Shown: piece by piece, positions 8,921 to 13,821 of the stretch
How positions within the stretch are numbered: the first letter of the stretch is position 1
How the letters are laid out: every line of letters begins with the position of its first letter
NCBI GenBank assembly: GCA_004297235.1
Contig: SCUR01000181.1
Span: forward strand, 1 to 13,821
Source of the DNA: Candidatus Manganitrophaceae bacterium
GTDB lineage: Bacteria > Nitrospirota > Nitrospiria > SBBL01 > Manganitrophaceae
DNA length: 13,821 bases
Direction of reading: 5' to 3'
Made by a program: the position numbers and the translations under genes
Notes under the pieces: model-generated
What the model was told of the DNA's origin: nothing
Seen by the model: only the letters and a program-made list of their open reading frames with translations
Databases searched by the model: none

Positions 8921-10066
8921 ATGCCAAATCGACCCCTTTTCATTATTGCGGCAGTTCTCCTCTCTTTTACTTTTGAAGCGGGTTGCGTTAAATCAGAGCC
9001 CCCGGTGAATCCATTCCGTCAACCGATCAGCTATCGCGCCGGGCAGAGTCCCTCGTTCGTCGGCGCCGCCGATCTGAATCAGGACGGTTTCTTGGACCTC
9101 GCGGTGACAAACACCCAAGACAACTCCATCTTTATCTTCATCAATAACAAAGATGGAAGCTTTCAAGATCCGGTGCAACTTAAAACCGGAAGACAACCCC
9201 GATCGATCGTCTTGGGCGACTTTGATGAGGATGGCAAGATTGATCTCGCCACGATGAACAACGACGAGGACAACCTTTATCTCTATCTCAACCGCTCCAC
9301 TCAAGGCCGGGCGCTTTTTGCCCTTCCCACCGTCTACACCGTCGGCCCGTCTCCTTTCGCGGCCGCGGCCGCCGACTTCAACGGAGATCGCCATCTTGAT
9401 CTGGCCGTGATCTCCCGGCACGATCGCCTGATGATTCTGATGGGAAAAGGGGACGGAACATTTGAGGAGGGAATGGTGGCCGATCCGGGGGCGATTCCAA
9501 CCGGAATTATCTCCGGACAATTTAATGGAGACGCCTTCCCCGATCTTGCTATCGCGAACAACGGCCCCGGAAGCACCGAGTTTATTTTTTTCTGGGGAAA
9601 AGGAGATGGGACATTCCAGAAGGGAGAAAAGCTCACTTCAGGGATGAAACCGCTGAGCCTCCTCTCCGAGGATTTTAACCAAGACCGTCGTCCCGATATT
9701 CTGGTCATCAATGGTCTCGGGGATTCTCTCTCACTTTTTCTTCAAGGGAAGGACGGCCGATACGGAAACCCCATCCCGTTTGGCGCAGAGGGAGGACCGG
9801 TCGCCGCCGTGGCCGCCGATTTCAGCGGAGACGGTCTGATCGATCTGGTCGTCGCCAACAGCCGAAGCGACAACATCTCTTTTTTGGCCGGAAAAGGAGA
9901 CGGCACCTTCCAACATCCCCCGTTCAACATTCACACCGGGGTGGCCCCCTTTTCACTCACGTCGGGAGATTTCAATCAGGATGGAACCGTTGATATTGCC
10001 GTCGTGAATAATGAGGATCAAACCCTTTCGGTCCTACTCGCAAAACAGAAAAAAAGGAGGGATTGA
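8921..10066 (+). CDS. FG-GAP/VCBS-repeat lipoprotein, seven-bladed beta-propeller
   Basis: 381 residues. The signal peptide with lipobox EAGC (C22) predicts a lipid-anchored envelope protein. The rest consists of seven copies of a 48-50 residue repeat, each opening with a calcium-loop-like segment such as ADLNQDGFLDLAV (50-62), ADFNGDRHLDLAV or GDFNQDGTVDIAV. Most continue with GKGDGTF. Seven such units form an integrin-like beta-propeller. The loop pattern D-x-N/D-x-D-G-x-x-D suggests bound calcium in several blades, while some blades have lost the glycine (DRRPD, DAFPD). The role is unknown; such proteins usually bind ligands or surfaces. The start is fixed by the signal peptide. The stop codon lies inside the -35 box of the perR promoter. 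Confidence 0.88.
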   Translation: MPNRPLFIIAAVLLSFTFEAGCVKSEPPVNPFRQPISYRAGQSPSFVGAADLNQDGFLDLAVTNTQDNSIFIFINNKDGSFQDPVQLKTGRQPRSIVLGDFDEDGKIDLATMNNDEDNLYLYLNRSTQGRALFALPTVYTVGPSPFAAAAADFNGDRHLDLAVISRHDRLMILMGKGDGTFEEGMVADPGAIPTGIISGQFNGDAFPDLAIANNGPGSTEFIFFWGKGDGTFQKGEKLTSGMKPLSLLSEDFNQDRRPDILVINGLGDSLSLFLQGKDGRYGNPIPFGAEGGPVAAVAADFSGDGLIDLVVANSRSDNISFLAGKGDGTFQHPPFNIHTGVAPFSLTSGDFNQDGTVDIAVVNNEDQTLSVLLAKQKKRRD

Positions 10067-10092
10067 CAAAAGGGCGCTTAATCGTTTATTAA
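10063..10092 (+). promoter_or_regulatory. perR promoter
   Basis: A perfect -35 TTGACA (10063-10068) begins inside the stop codon of the preceding gene. The -10 is either TTTATT (10085-10090, 16-base spacer) or TATTAA (10087-10092, 18-base spacer). The predicted transcript start falls inside the palindrome at 10090-10104, which is the usual arrangement for repression. Confidence 0.55.
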
Positions 10093-10104
10093 GAATCATT
10101 CTTA
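10090..10104. promoter_or_regulatory. Perfect 7-1-7 palindrome, PerR operator (autoregulation)
   Basis: TAAGAATCATTCTTA is a perfect inverted repeat of 7 bases around one central base, the exact geometry of PerR and Fur boxes. It matches 10 of 14 positions of the PerR consensus. It covers the region just after the perR -10 box and lies 18 bases before the perR ATG. Confidence 0.7.
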
Positions 10105-10122
10105 TTATTGATTTGGTTGAGA

Positions 10123-10527
10123 ATGAGCCCTGCATTTCGAAAAAGCCGTCAGCGGCAGATGATTCTCGATACCCTCTCCGAGATGAGAGCGCATCCGACC
10201 GCGCAAGAAATCTTCTCCCAGGTTCGGGAGATGGATTCCCAAGTCGGGCAAGCCACCGTTTATCGAAATCTCCGCATCTTAAAAGAGCAAGGTGAGATTA
10301 TCGAGCTGAGCTTCGGCCCCGGCGCGAAACGCTACGATCGAAATGTCGCCCGCCATGAACACTTTACCTGCCGGCGGTGCGGAAAGATCGAAGATATTTA
10401 TCCAAACTACCGCTCGTTGACCGGAAGTCTTTCGGAAAAAGGCTACCAGGTGGACGAGTGGAGAATAGAGGCCTTCGGCATCTGCCAAGGTTGTATTGAA
10501 AAGAGCAAACCAGCCCAACCGCAATGA
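10123..10527 (+). CDS. perR: PerR-type peroxide-sensing Fur-family repressor
   Basis: 134 residues with the Fur-family winged helix (about 8-65, recognition part GQATVYRNLRIL) and dimerisation domain. The metal residues line up one for one with Bacillus PerR: H24, D72, H78, H80 and D91 for the sensing Fe/Mn site, C83-x2-C86 and C121-x2-C124 for structural zinc. D91 in GKIEDI is aspartate, as in peroxide-sensing PerR, where Fur has glutamate; H24 in AHPTAQEIF is the histidine oxidised by peroxide in PerR. It should repress peroxide-defence genes until iron-catalysed oxidation of a histidine releases it. The start at 10123 is chosen over a TTG at 10108 because it gives the standard N-terminus; its RBS is weak. 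Rubrerythrin follows after 47 bases with no new promoter seen. Confidence 0.88.
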   Translation: MSPAFRKSRQRQMILDTLSEMRAHPTAQEIFSQVREMDSQVGQATVYRNLRILKEQGEIIELSFGPGAKRYDRNVARHEHFTCRRCGKIEDIYPNYRSLTGSLSEKGYQVDEWRIEAFGICQGCIEKSKPAQPQ

Positions 10528-10574
10528 CCTTGCGGTCCGGAATACTCAACAGACGAGAAAGGGGGAAGGGAACG

Positions 10575-11003
10575 ATGGGAAAACCATTAAAAGGAACCAA
10601 GACGCACGACAATCTCAAGCATGCCTTCGCGGGAGAATCTCAGGCGAATCGCCGGTATCTTTACTTCGCGCGGAAGGCCGATATCGAAGGCCAACCCGAT
10701 ATCGCGGGCGTTTTCCGCGACACGGCGGAAGGCGAAACCGGTCACGCCTTCGGTCATTTTGATTTTTTGAAAGAGGTCGGCGACCCCGCCACCGGCTCTC
10801 CGGTCGGAGACACCGCCGTCAACCTGCAATCGGCGATCGACGGGGAGACCTACGAGTATACTCAGATGTATCCCGGCTTCGCCAAAATGGCGCGCGAGGA
10901 AGGATTCGATGAGATCGCAGCCTGGTTCGAGACCCTCGCCCGCGCCGAGAAGTCTCACGCGGGGCGCTTCCAGAAGGCGCTCGACTCCGTCAAAGGGAAA
11001 TAA
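10575..11003 (+). CDS. Rubrerythrin without rubredoxin domain
   Basis: 142 residues forming a four-helix ferritin-like diiron protein. The ligands are E21 (GESQAN), E54-x2-H57 (GETGH), E91 and E94 (GETYEY), and E125-x2-H128 (AEKSH), the set expected of peroxide-reducing rubrerythrins. The C-terminal rubredoxin domain with two CxxC knuckles is absent; the protein ends at SVKGK, as in sulerythrin-type members. It would reduce hydrogen peroxide in the cytoplasm with electrons from a separate donor, possibly the iron-sulfur protein encoded next. The start at 10575 has AAGGG four bases upstream; an earlier in-frame ATG overlaps perR and adds a basic non-family tail. It is most likely co-transcribed with perR and controlled by its operator. 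Confidence 0.9.
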   Translation: MGKPLKGTKTHDNLKHAFAGESQANRRYLYFARKADIEGQPDIAGVFRDTAEGETGHAFGHFDFLKEVGDPATGSPVGDTAVNLQSAIDGETYEYTQMYPGFAKMAREEGFDEIAAWFETLARAEKSHAGRFQKALDSVKGK

Positions 11004-11037
11004 CCTCCTCCCTCATTTTCATCCGCTTTAAACCGAA

Positions 11038-11067
11038 GGGTGCGCCGGCAGGATGGTCGGCGCACCC
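11038..11067 (+). terminator. GC-rich hairpin between rubrerythrin and the Fe-S gene
   Basis: A perfect 10-base-pair stem (11038-11047 with 11058-11067) has a 10-base loop. Only TT follows, so it is at best a partial terminator or attenuator. It ends 23 bases before the ATG of the next gene, where it could tune expression between the first and second half of the operon. Confidence 0.45.
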
Positions 11068-11090
11068 CTTCATCAAGAATGGGGTCCCCC

Positions 11091-12341
11091 ATGTCGCCGG
11101 AGCCGTTAAGCCTGATTTCCGAAAACAAGAGAACGCTCGATCAGGAATTCGCACGCGTCGCCGACATCTGCAACGGATGCCGCCGCTGCTTTAATCTCTG
11201 CCCTTCATTCGATCAGATGTTTATTCGAATCGACGATCGGACCGGCGAGGCCGACAGCCTCGCCAAGAAAGACCAGGACGAAATCACCGACCTCTGCTAC
11301 TACTGTAAGCTCTGTTATAATCACTGTCCCTACACGCCGCCGCATCACTTCAACCTTGATTTCCCCCGGCTGATGCTCCTCGGAAAAGCCGAGCGGGCGA
11401 AGACCCGGCGTCCGACCTTTCGCGATCGCATTCTCGTCGACACCGACTGGGTCGGCCGATGGGGACGGCGGCTGGCGCCGCTTCTGAACTGGGCCAACTC
11501 GGTCCGCGCCGTCCGTCTCCTCATCCATCGGTGGCTCGGCATTCATCAAGATCGGATTCTCCCCAAAATCGCGACGGAGACTTTCACCGAATGGCGGGCC
11601 AAGAACAAGCGCTCCGACGGCCCTTCGGCCGGAAAAAAGGTCGCCCTCTTTCACACCTGTTACGTCGACTACAACACTCCCGAGATCGGGAAAGCGTCGG
11701 TGCAGGTGCTGGAGAAAAACAACGTGGAGGTGATGACCCCTCAGCAACTCTGCTGCGGGATGCCCTATTTCGATGTCGGCGATATCGAGTCGGCCCGGAA
11801 GAAAGCCCGGTTCAACATTCGATCGCTTGAAGAAGCGATCCGGGCCGGCTACGACATCGTCGCGCCGATGCCGACCTGCAGTTTGATGTTGAAGAAGGAA
11901 TACCCCGCCCTGCTCGGCGAGGAAGCAAAAATGGTCTCCGAGCACACGTTCGATCTCTGTGAGTATCTGATGCGGCTCAACGGGGAAGGAAAATTAAACA
12001 AGGAATTTAAAAACCCGGTCGGAAAGATCTCCTATCAGATCCCCTGTCATCTTCGGGATCAGAACATCGGCTACAAATCGCGGGATTTAATGAAGCTGAT
12101 TCCTGGCGCCACCGTTGACGTCATCGAGAAATGCTCCGCGCACGACGGCACCTGGGGGATCAAGACCGAGTTTTTTGAGGAATCGATGAAGACGGCGAAA
12201 CCGCTCTTCCGCGCCATCGAGGAGGGGAACCCCGATCTGATCGCCACCGATTGCCCTCTGGCCGGGATGCAAATTCTTCAGGGGACCGGGAAGGAGCCGC
12301 TTCATCCGATCGAAATTTTAAAAAAAGCATACGGCTTGTAG
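11091..12341 (+). CDS. GlpC/HdrD-like iron-sulfur protein with two CCG-type domains
   Basis: 416 residues. Two 4Fe-4S ferredoxin motifs lie at C27-x2-C30-x2-C33-x3-C37 and C69-x2-C72-x2-C75-x3-C79. After a basic middle region come two cysteine-rich domains of the heterodisulfide-reductase type. The first has C190, C221-C222-G and C263. The second has C319, C348 (KCSAHDG in place of CCG) and C388. This is the architecture of GlpC, the electron-transfer subunit of anaerobic glycerol-3-phosphate dehydrogenase, and of HdrD-like proteins, but no dehydrogenase partner is encoded nearby. Placed between rubrerythrin and DUF3501 it may carry electrons for peroxide reduction (inference). ATG 11091 is preferred; ATG 11079 or a GTG at 11040 are possible but would add a non-family basic segment, and the RBS is weak in all cases. 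Confidence 0.85.
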   Translation: MSPEPLSLISENKRTLDQEFARVADICNGCRRCFNLCPSFDQMFIRIDDRTGEADSLAKKDQDEITDLCYYCKLCYNHCPYTPPHHFNLDFPRLMLLGKAERAKTRRPTFRDRILVDTDWVGRWGRRLAPLLNWANSVRAVRLLIHRWLGIHQDRILPKIATETFTEWRAKNKRSDGPSAGKKVALFHTCYVDYNTPEIGKASVQVLEKNNVEVMTPQQLCCGMPYFDVGDIESARKKARFNIRSLEEAIRAGYDIVAPMPTCSLMLKKEYPALLGEEAKMVSEHTFDLCEYLMRLNGEGKLNKEFKNPVGKISYQIPCHLRDQNIGYKSRDLMKLIPGATVDVIEKCSAHDGTWGIKTEFFEESMKTAKPLFRAIEEGNPDLIATDCPLAGMQILQGTGKEPLHPIEILKKAYGL

Positions 12342-12382
12342 GACCTCCATCATGGACCCTACCTCAAACCGGGAGCAGACTT

Positions 12383-12970
12383 ATGAAGAAAATCGAAATT
12401 GAAGAACTCCATCCACTGGCTGAGTATGAAAAAATAAGAGATTCCTTTCGTCGACAAATCATGGAAGAGAAAAAAAAGAGACGGATCCAAGTCGGCCCGT
12501 ATGTCTCTCTGACTTTCGAGAACCGGGAGACCATTCTCTTCCAGATTCAAGAGATGTTGCGCGTAGAGCGGGTCGAAGATCCCGTCAAAGTTCAGGAGGA
12601 GATCGATGTCTACAACGATCTGATTCCGGACGAGGGGGAGCTCTCCGCGACGCTCTTCATCGAGATCACCGACGAAGGCAAGGTCAAGGAGATCCTGGAT
12701 CGGCTGATCGGGATCGATCGACCGAACGTCGTCTATTTTCAGATCGGCAAGAAGAAAGTCGCCGCCGACTTTGAAGCCGGCCGGAGCACCGAGGAGAAGA
12801 TCAGCGCGGTTCACTACGTCCGGTTCAAATGGAATCCGACGTCGGTGGAGACCTTCCGAAGCGAGAAAGAAAACTATCTCGTCGTGGAGCACCCTCAGTA
12901 CAAGGAGCGCGCGCTCATTTCGGAAGCGACGAAAAAGGCTTTACTGGAAGATTTGGATCACGCGGAGTAA
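12383..12970 (+). CDS. DUF3501 family protein
   Basis: 195 residues, highly charged, with no signal peptide, membrane segment, or conserved cysteine. I recognise it as DUF3501 from overall sequence (opening IEIEELHPLAEYEKIRDSFR, then RRIQVGPYVSLTFENRETILFQIQEML and later HYVRFKW) and from its neighbours; proteins of this family often follow a rubrerythrin and a GlpC-like iron-sulfur gene. No biochemical function is known to me. The start at 12383 has GGGAG 8 bases upstream and removes an upstream extension that overlaps the Fe-S gene in another frame. It follows that gene after 41 bases and is the last gene of the operon before a convergent hairpin. Confidence 0.82.
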   Translation: MKKIEIEELHPLAEYEKIRDSFRRQIMEEKKKRRIQVGPYVSLTFENRETILFQIQEMLRVERVEDPVKVQEEIDVYNDLIPDEGELSATLFIEITDEGKVKEILDRLIGIDRPNVVYFQIGKKKVAADFEAGRSTEEKISAVHYVRFKWNPTSVETFRSEKENYLVVEHPQYKERALISEATKKALLEDLDHAE

Positions 12971-12975
12971 AGAGC

Positions 12976-13008
12976 GAAGGGTTGGGGAGAGACCTTCCCC
13001 AACCCTTC
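12976..13008. terminator. Hairpin between convergent genes
   Basis: A perfect 13-base-pair stem (12976-12988 with 12996-13008) has a 7-base loop. It lies 5 bases after the DUF3501 stop and 4 bases before the end of the tusA gene on the other strand. It can serve both directions, but neither side has a real T-run. Confidence 0.6.
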
Positions 13009-13012
13009 AGAA

Positions 13013-13246
13013 TCACTTCTTCTTTCTGACATACACCTTCAATACCTTGCCTTCCTGAACCAACTCCAAAAACTCGTTTCCGGTGGTTTTGCACCAGGCC
13101 GGCATGTCCTTCTTGATTCCTTCATCGTCCGAGAGAACTTCCAACACCTGGTCGATTTCCATCTGTTTGATCTTCTTCGATGTCAAAATCACCGGAATGG
13201 GACAGAAGAGTCCCAACGTATCGAGTGTCTGATCAGCCTCCATCAT
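13013..13246 (-). CDS. tusA: TusA-family sulfur carrier protein
   Basis: 77 residues. The family signature LDTLGLFCPIPVILTSKKI holds the CPxP motif whose cysteine carries the persulfide sulfur. The C-terminal part EVLSDDEGIKKDMPAWCKTTGNEF is also typical (TusA family, SirA-like fold). It accepts sulfur from a cysteine desulfurase and passes it to tRNA thiolation, molybdenum-cofactor or sulfur-metabolism partners. The start at 13246 is fixed by an RBS AAAGGA (13254-13259) 7 bases upstream; a much longer in-frame version reaching 13462 would overlap the desulfurase gene and has no family similarity. The upstream desulfurase ends 70 bases away on the same strand, suggesting one operon. Confidence 0.9.
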   Translation of the reverse strand: MMEADQTLDTLGLFCPIPVILTSKKIKQMEIDQVLEVLSDDEGIKKDMPAWCKTTGNEFLELVQEGKVLKVYVRKKK

Positions 13247-13316
13247 CCATACATCCTTTGTATTTGTAAATGATCCTTCCTTCTCTGAGCCGGAAACGGA
13301 TCGATAACGGGACGCC

Positions 13317-13821
13317 TTATCTCTGGGCCGATAGGCTTGTATAAAGAGGCGAGACTTGCCGGAGTTGCTCGACACACATCGGGAAAATGGAGAGGACCGC
13401 GTCGACATCGCTCTCCGCCGTCTCCATCCCGAGACTGAAGACAACGCCCCCTTGGGCGACATTCGCCGGAAGACCGGCGGCCGTCAGAACGGGGGAGATC
13501 TTCAATGCCTCCGCGCTGCACGACGATCCGCTGGCGGCAAAGACCCCCTGCTTTTCCAGCATTCGAATGAGCGCCTCCCCATCGACATACTCCACCGCGA
13601 AGCTCGCGATATGGGGAAGCCGGTGGATCGGATCGCCCGTCAAGTGAATCAACGGAACCCGTTCTCTCAATCCGACAATGAGCCGATCTCGAAGCGCCGC
13701 CAGGCGGGGCGCTTCGGCATGAAGGCGCCTCTTCGCTTCGAAGGCGGCTACCCCCATTCCGACGATCGCCGCGACATTCTCGGTGCCGCTTCTTCGCCCC
13801 CCCTCTTGAATTCCCCCCTCG
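13317..13821 (-). CDS. Cysteine desulfurase, NifS/IscS-type (3' part, runs off the right edge)
   Basis: The C-terminal 168 residues are visible and the frame stays open to the edge. The segment just inside the edge reads EGGRRSGTENVAAIVGMG, a variant of the hallmark GGQERGxRxGTEN of class I desulfurases. The catalytic loop FAASGSSCSAEALKISPVL contains the cysteine that takes sulfur from L-cysteine as a persulfide. The PLP lysine lies outside the window. In-frame ATGs inside the visible part are internal, not starts. The enzyme would feed the adjacent TusA, and perhaps the TusA domain of the siroheme reductase. It could be an IscS paralogue rather than the main Fe-S assembly enzyme, since no iscU is seen next to it. 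Confidence 0.9.
   Translation of the reverse strand, partial: EGGIQEGGRRSGTENVAAIVGMGVAAFEAKRRLHAEAPRLAALRDRLIVGLRERVPLIHLTGDPIHRLPHIASFAVEYVDGEALIRMLEKQGVFAASGSSCSAEALKISPVLTAAGLPANVAQGGVVFSLGMETAESDVDAVLSIFPMCVEQLRQVSPLYTSLSAQR

Noticed and set aside
10108..10122. TTG start adding five residues to PerR
   Set aside because: It gives a non-family N-terminus (MIWLR) and lies closer to the operator; the ATG at 10123 matches PerR/Fur N-termini.
13247..13462. Longer TusA with a 72-residue N-terminal extension
   Set aside because: The extension overlaps the desulfurase gene, is Ser/Arg-rich without family similarity, and the internal ATG at 13246 has a good RBS.

Overview
The window is bacterial chromosomal DNA of moderately high GC, densely coded and with no mobile element, CRISPR array, rRNA or tRNA that I can see. 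Two proteins carry lipobox signal peptides. The gene mix is a siroheme reductase fused to TusA, a PerR/rubrerythrin/GlpC-like/DUF3501 block and an IscS-TusA pair. It fits an environmental Gram-negative such as a member of the Nitrospirota, but the phylum is an inference from gene content and style, not something the sequence proves.

Left part (1-5600, all minus strand): a probable operon reads leftwards from a good promoter at 5570-5598. It runs dihydroorotate-dehydrogenase-like flavoprotein, adenosine-deaminase-like hydrolase, ABC-F ATPase, atypical short-chain dehydrogenase. The first three genes are joined by two ATGA stop/start overlaps, so translation is probably coupled. A SAM methyltransferase at the left edge has its own likely promoter and no ribosome-binding site. 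A heptamer-type repeat lies between the last two genes and encodes the C-terminus of the dehydrogenase.

Middle (5600-8714, minus strand): a strong hairpin separates the operon from an 809-residue nitrite/sulfite reductase hemoprotein. Both of its halves carry a full set of four cluster cysteines, and it ends in a helical domain and a TusA sulfur-carrier domain that has its own possible internal start. Upstream lies a small TPR lipoprotein with its own promoter and a textbook terminator. That promoter overlaps a sequence resembling a PerR operator.

Right-middle (8715-12970, plus strand): a leaderless-looking gene for a seven-repeat beta-propeller lipoprotein comes first. It is followed by an oxidative-stress block of a PerR-type Fur-family repressor, a rubrerythrin without rubredoxin domain, a GlpC/HdrD-like iron-sulfur protein and a DUF3501 protein. 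A perfect 7-1-7 palindrome sits in the perR promoter, which argues for autoregulation of perR and rubrerythrin together. PerR would sense peroxide, rubrerythrin would remove it, and the Fe-S protein may supply electrons or use a partner not seen here.

Right end (12971-13821): after a convergent hairpin come a free-standing TusA and the 3' part of a cysteine desulfurase (minus strand). These form a sulfur-mobilising pair that is thematically linked to the TusA-fused reductase. The most interesting points are the double-cluster siroheme reductase with fused, possibly separately translated TusA; the two PerR-like operators; two apparently leaderless genes; and the PerR-rubrerythrin-GlpC-like-DUF3501 module, whose last member has no known function.
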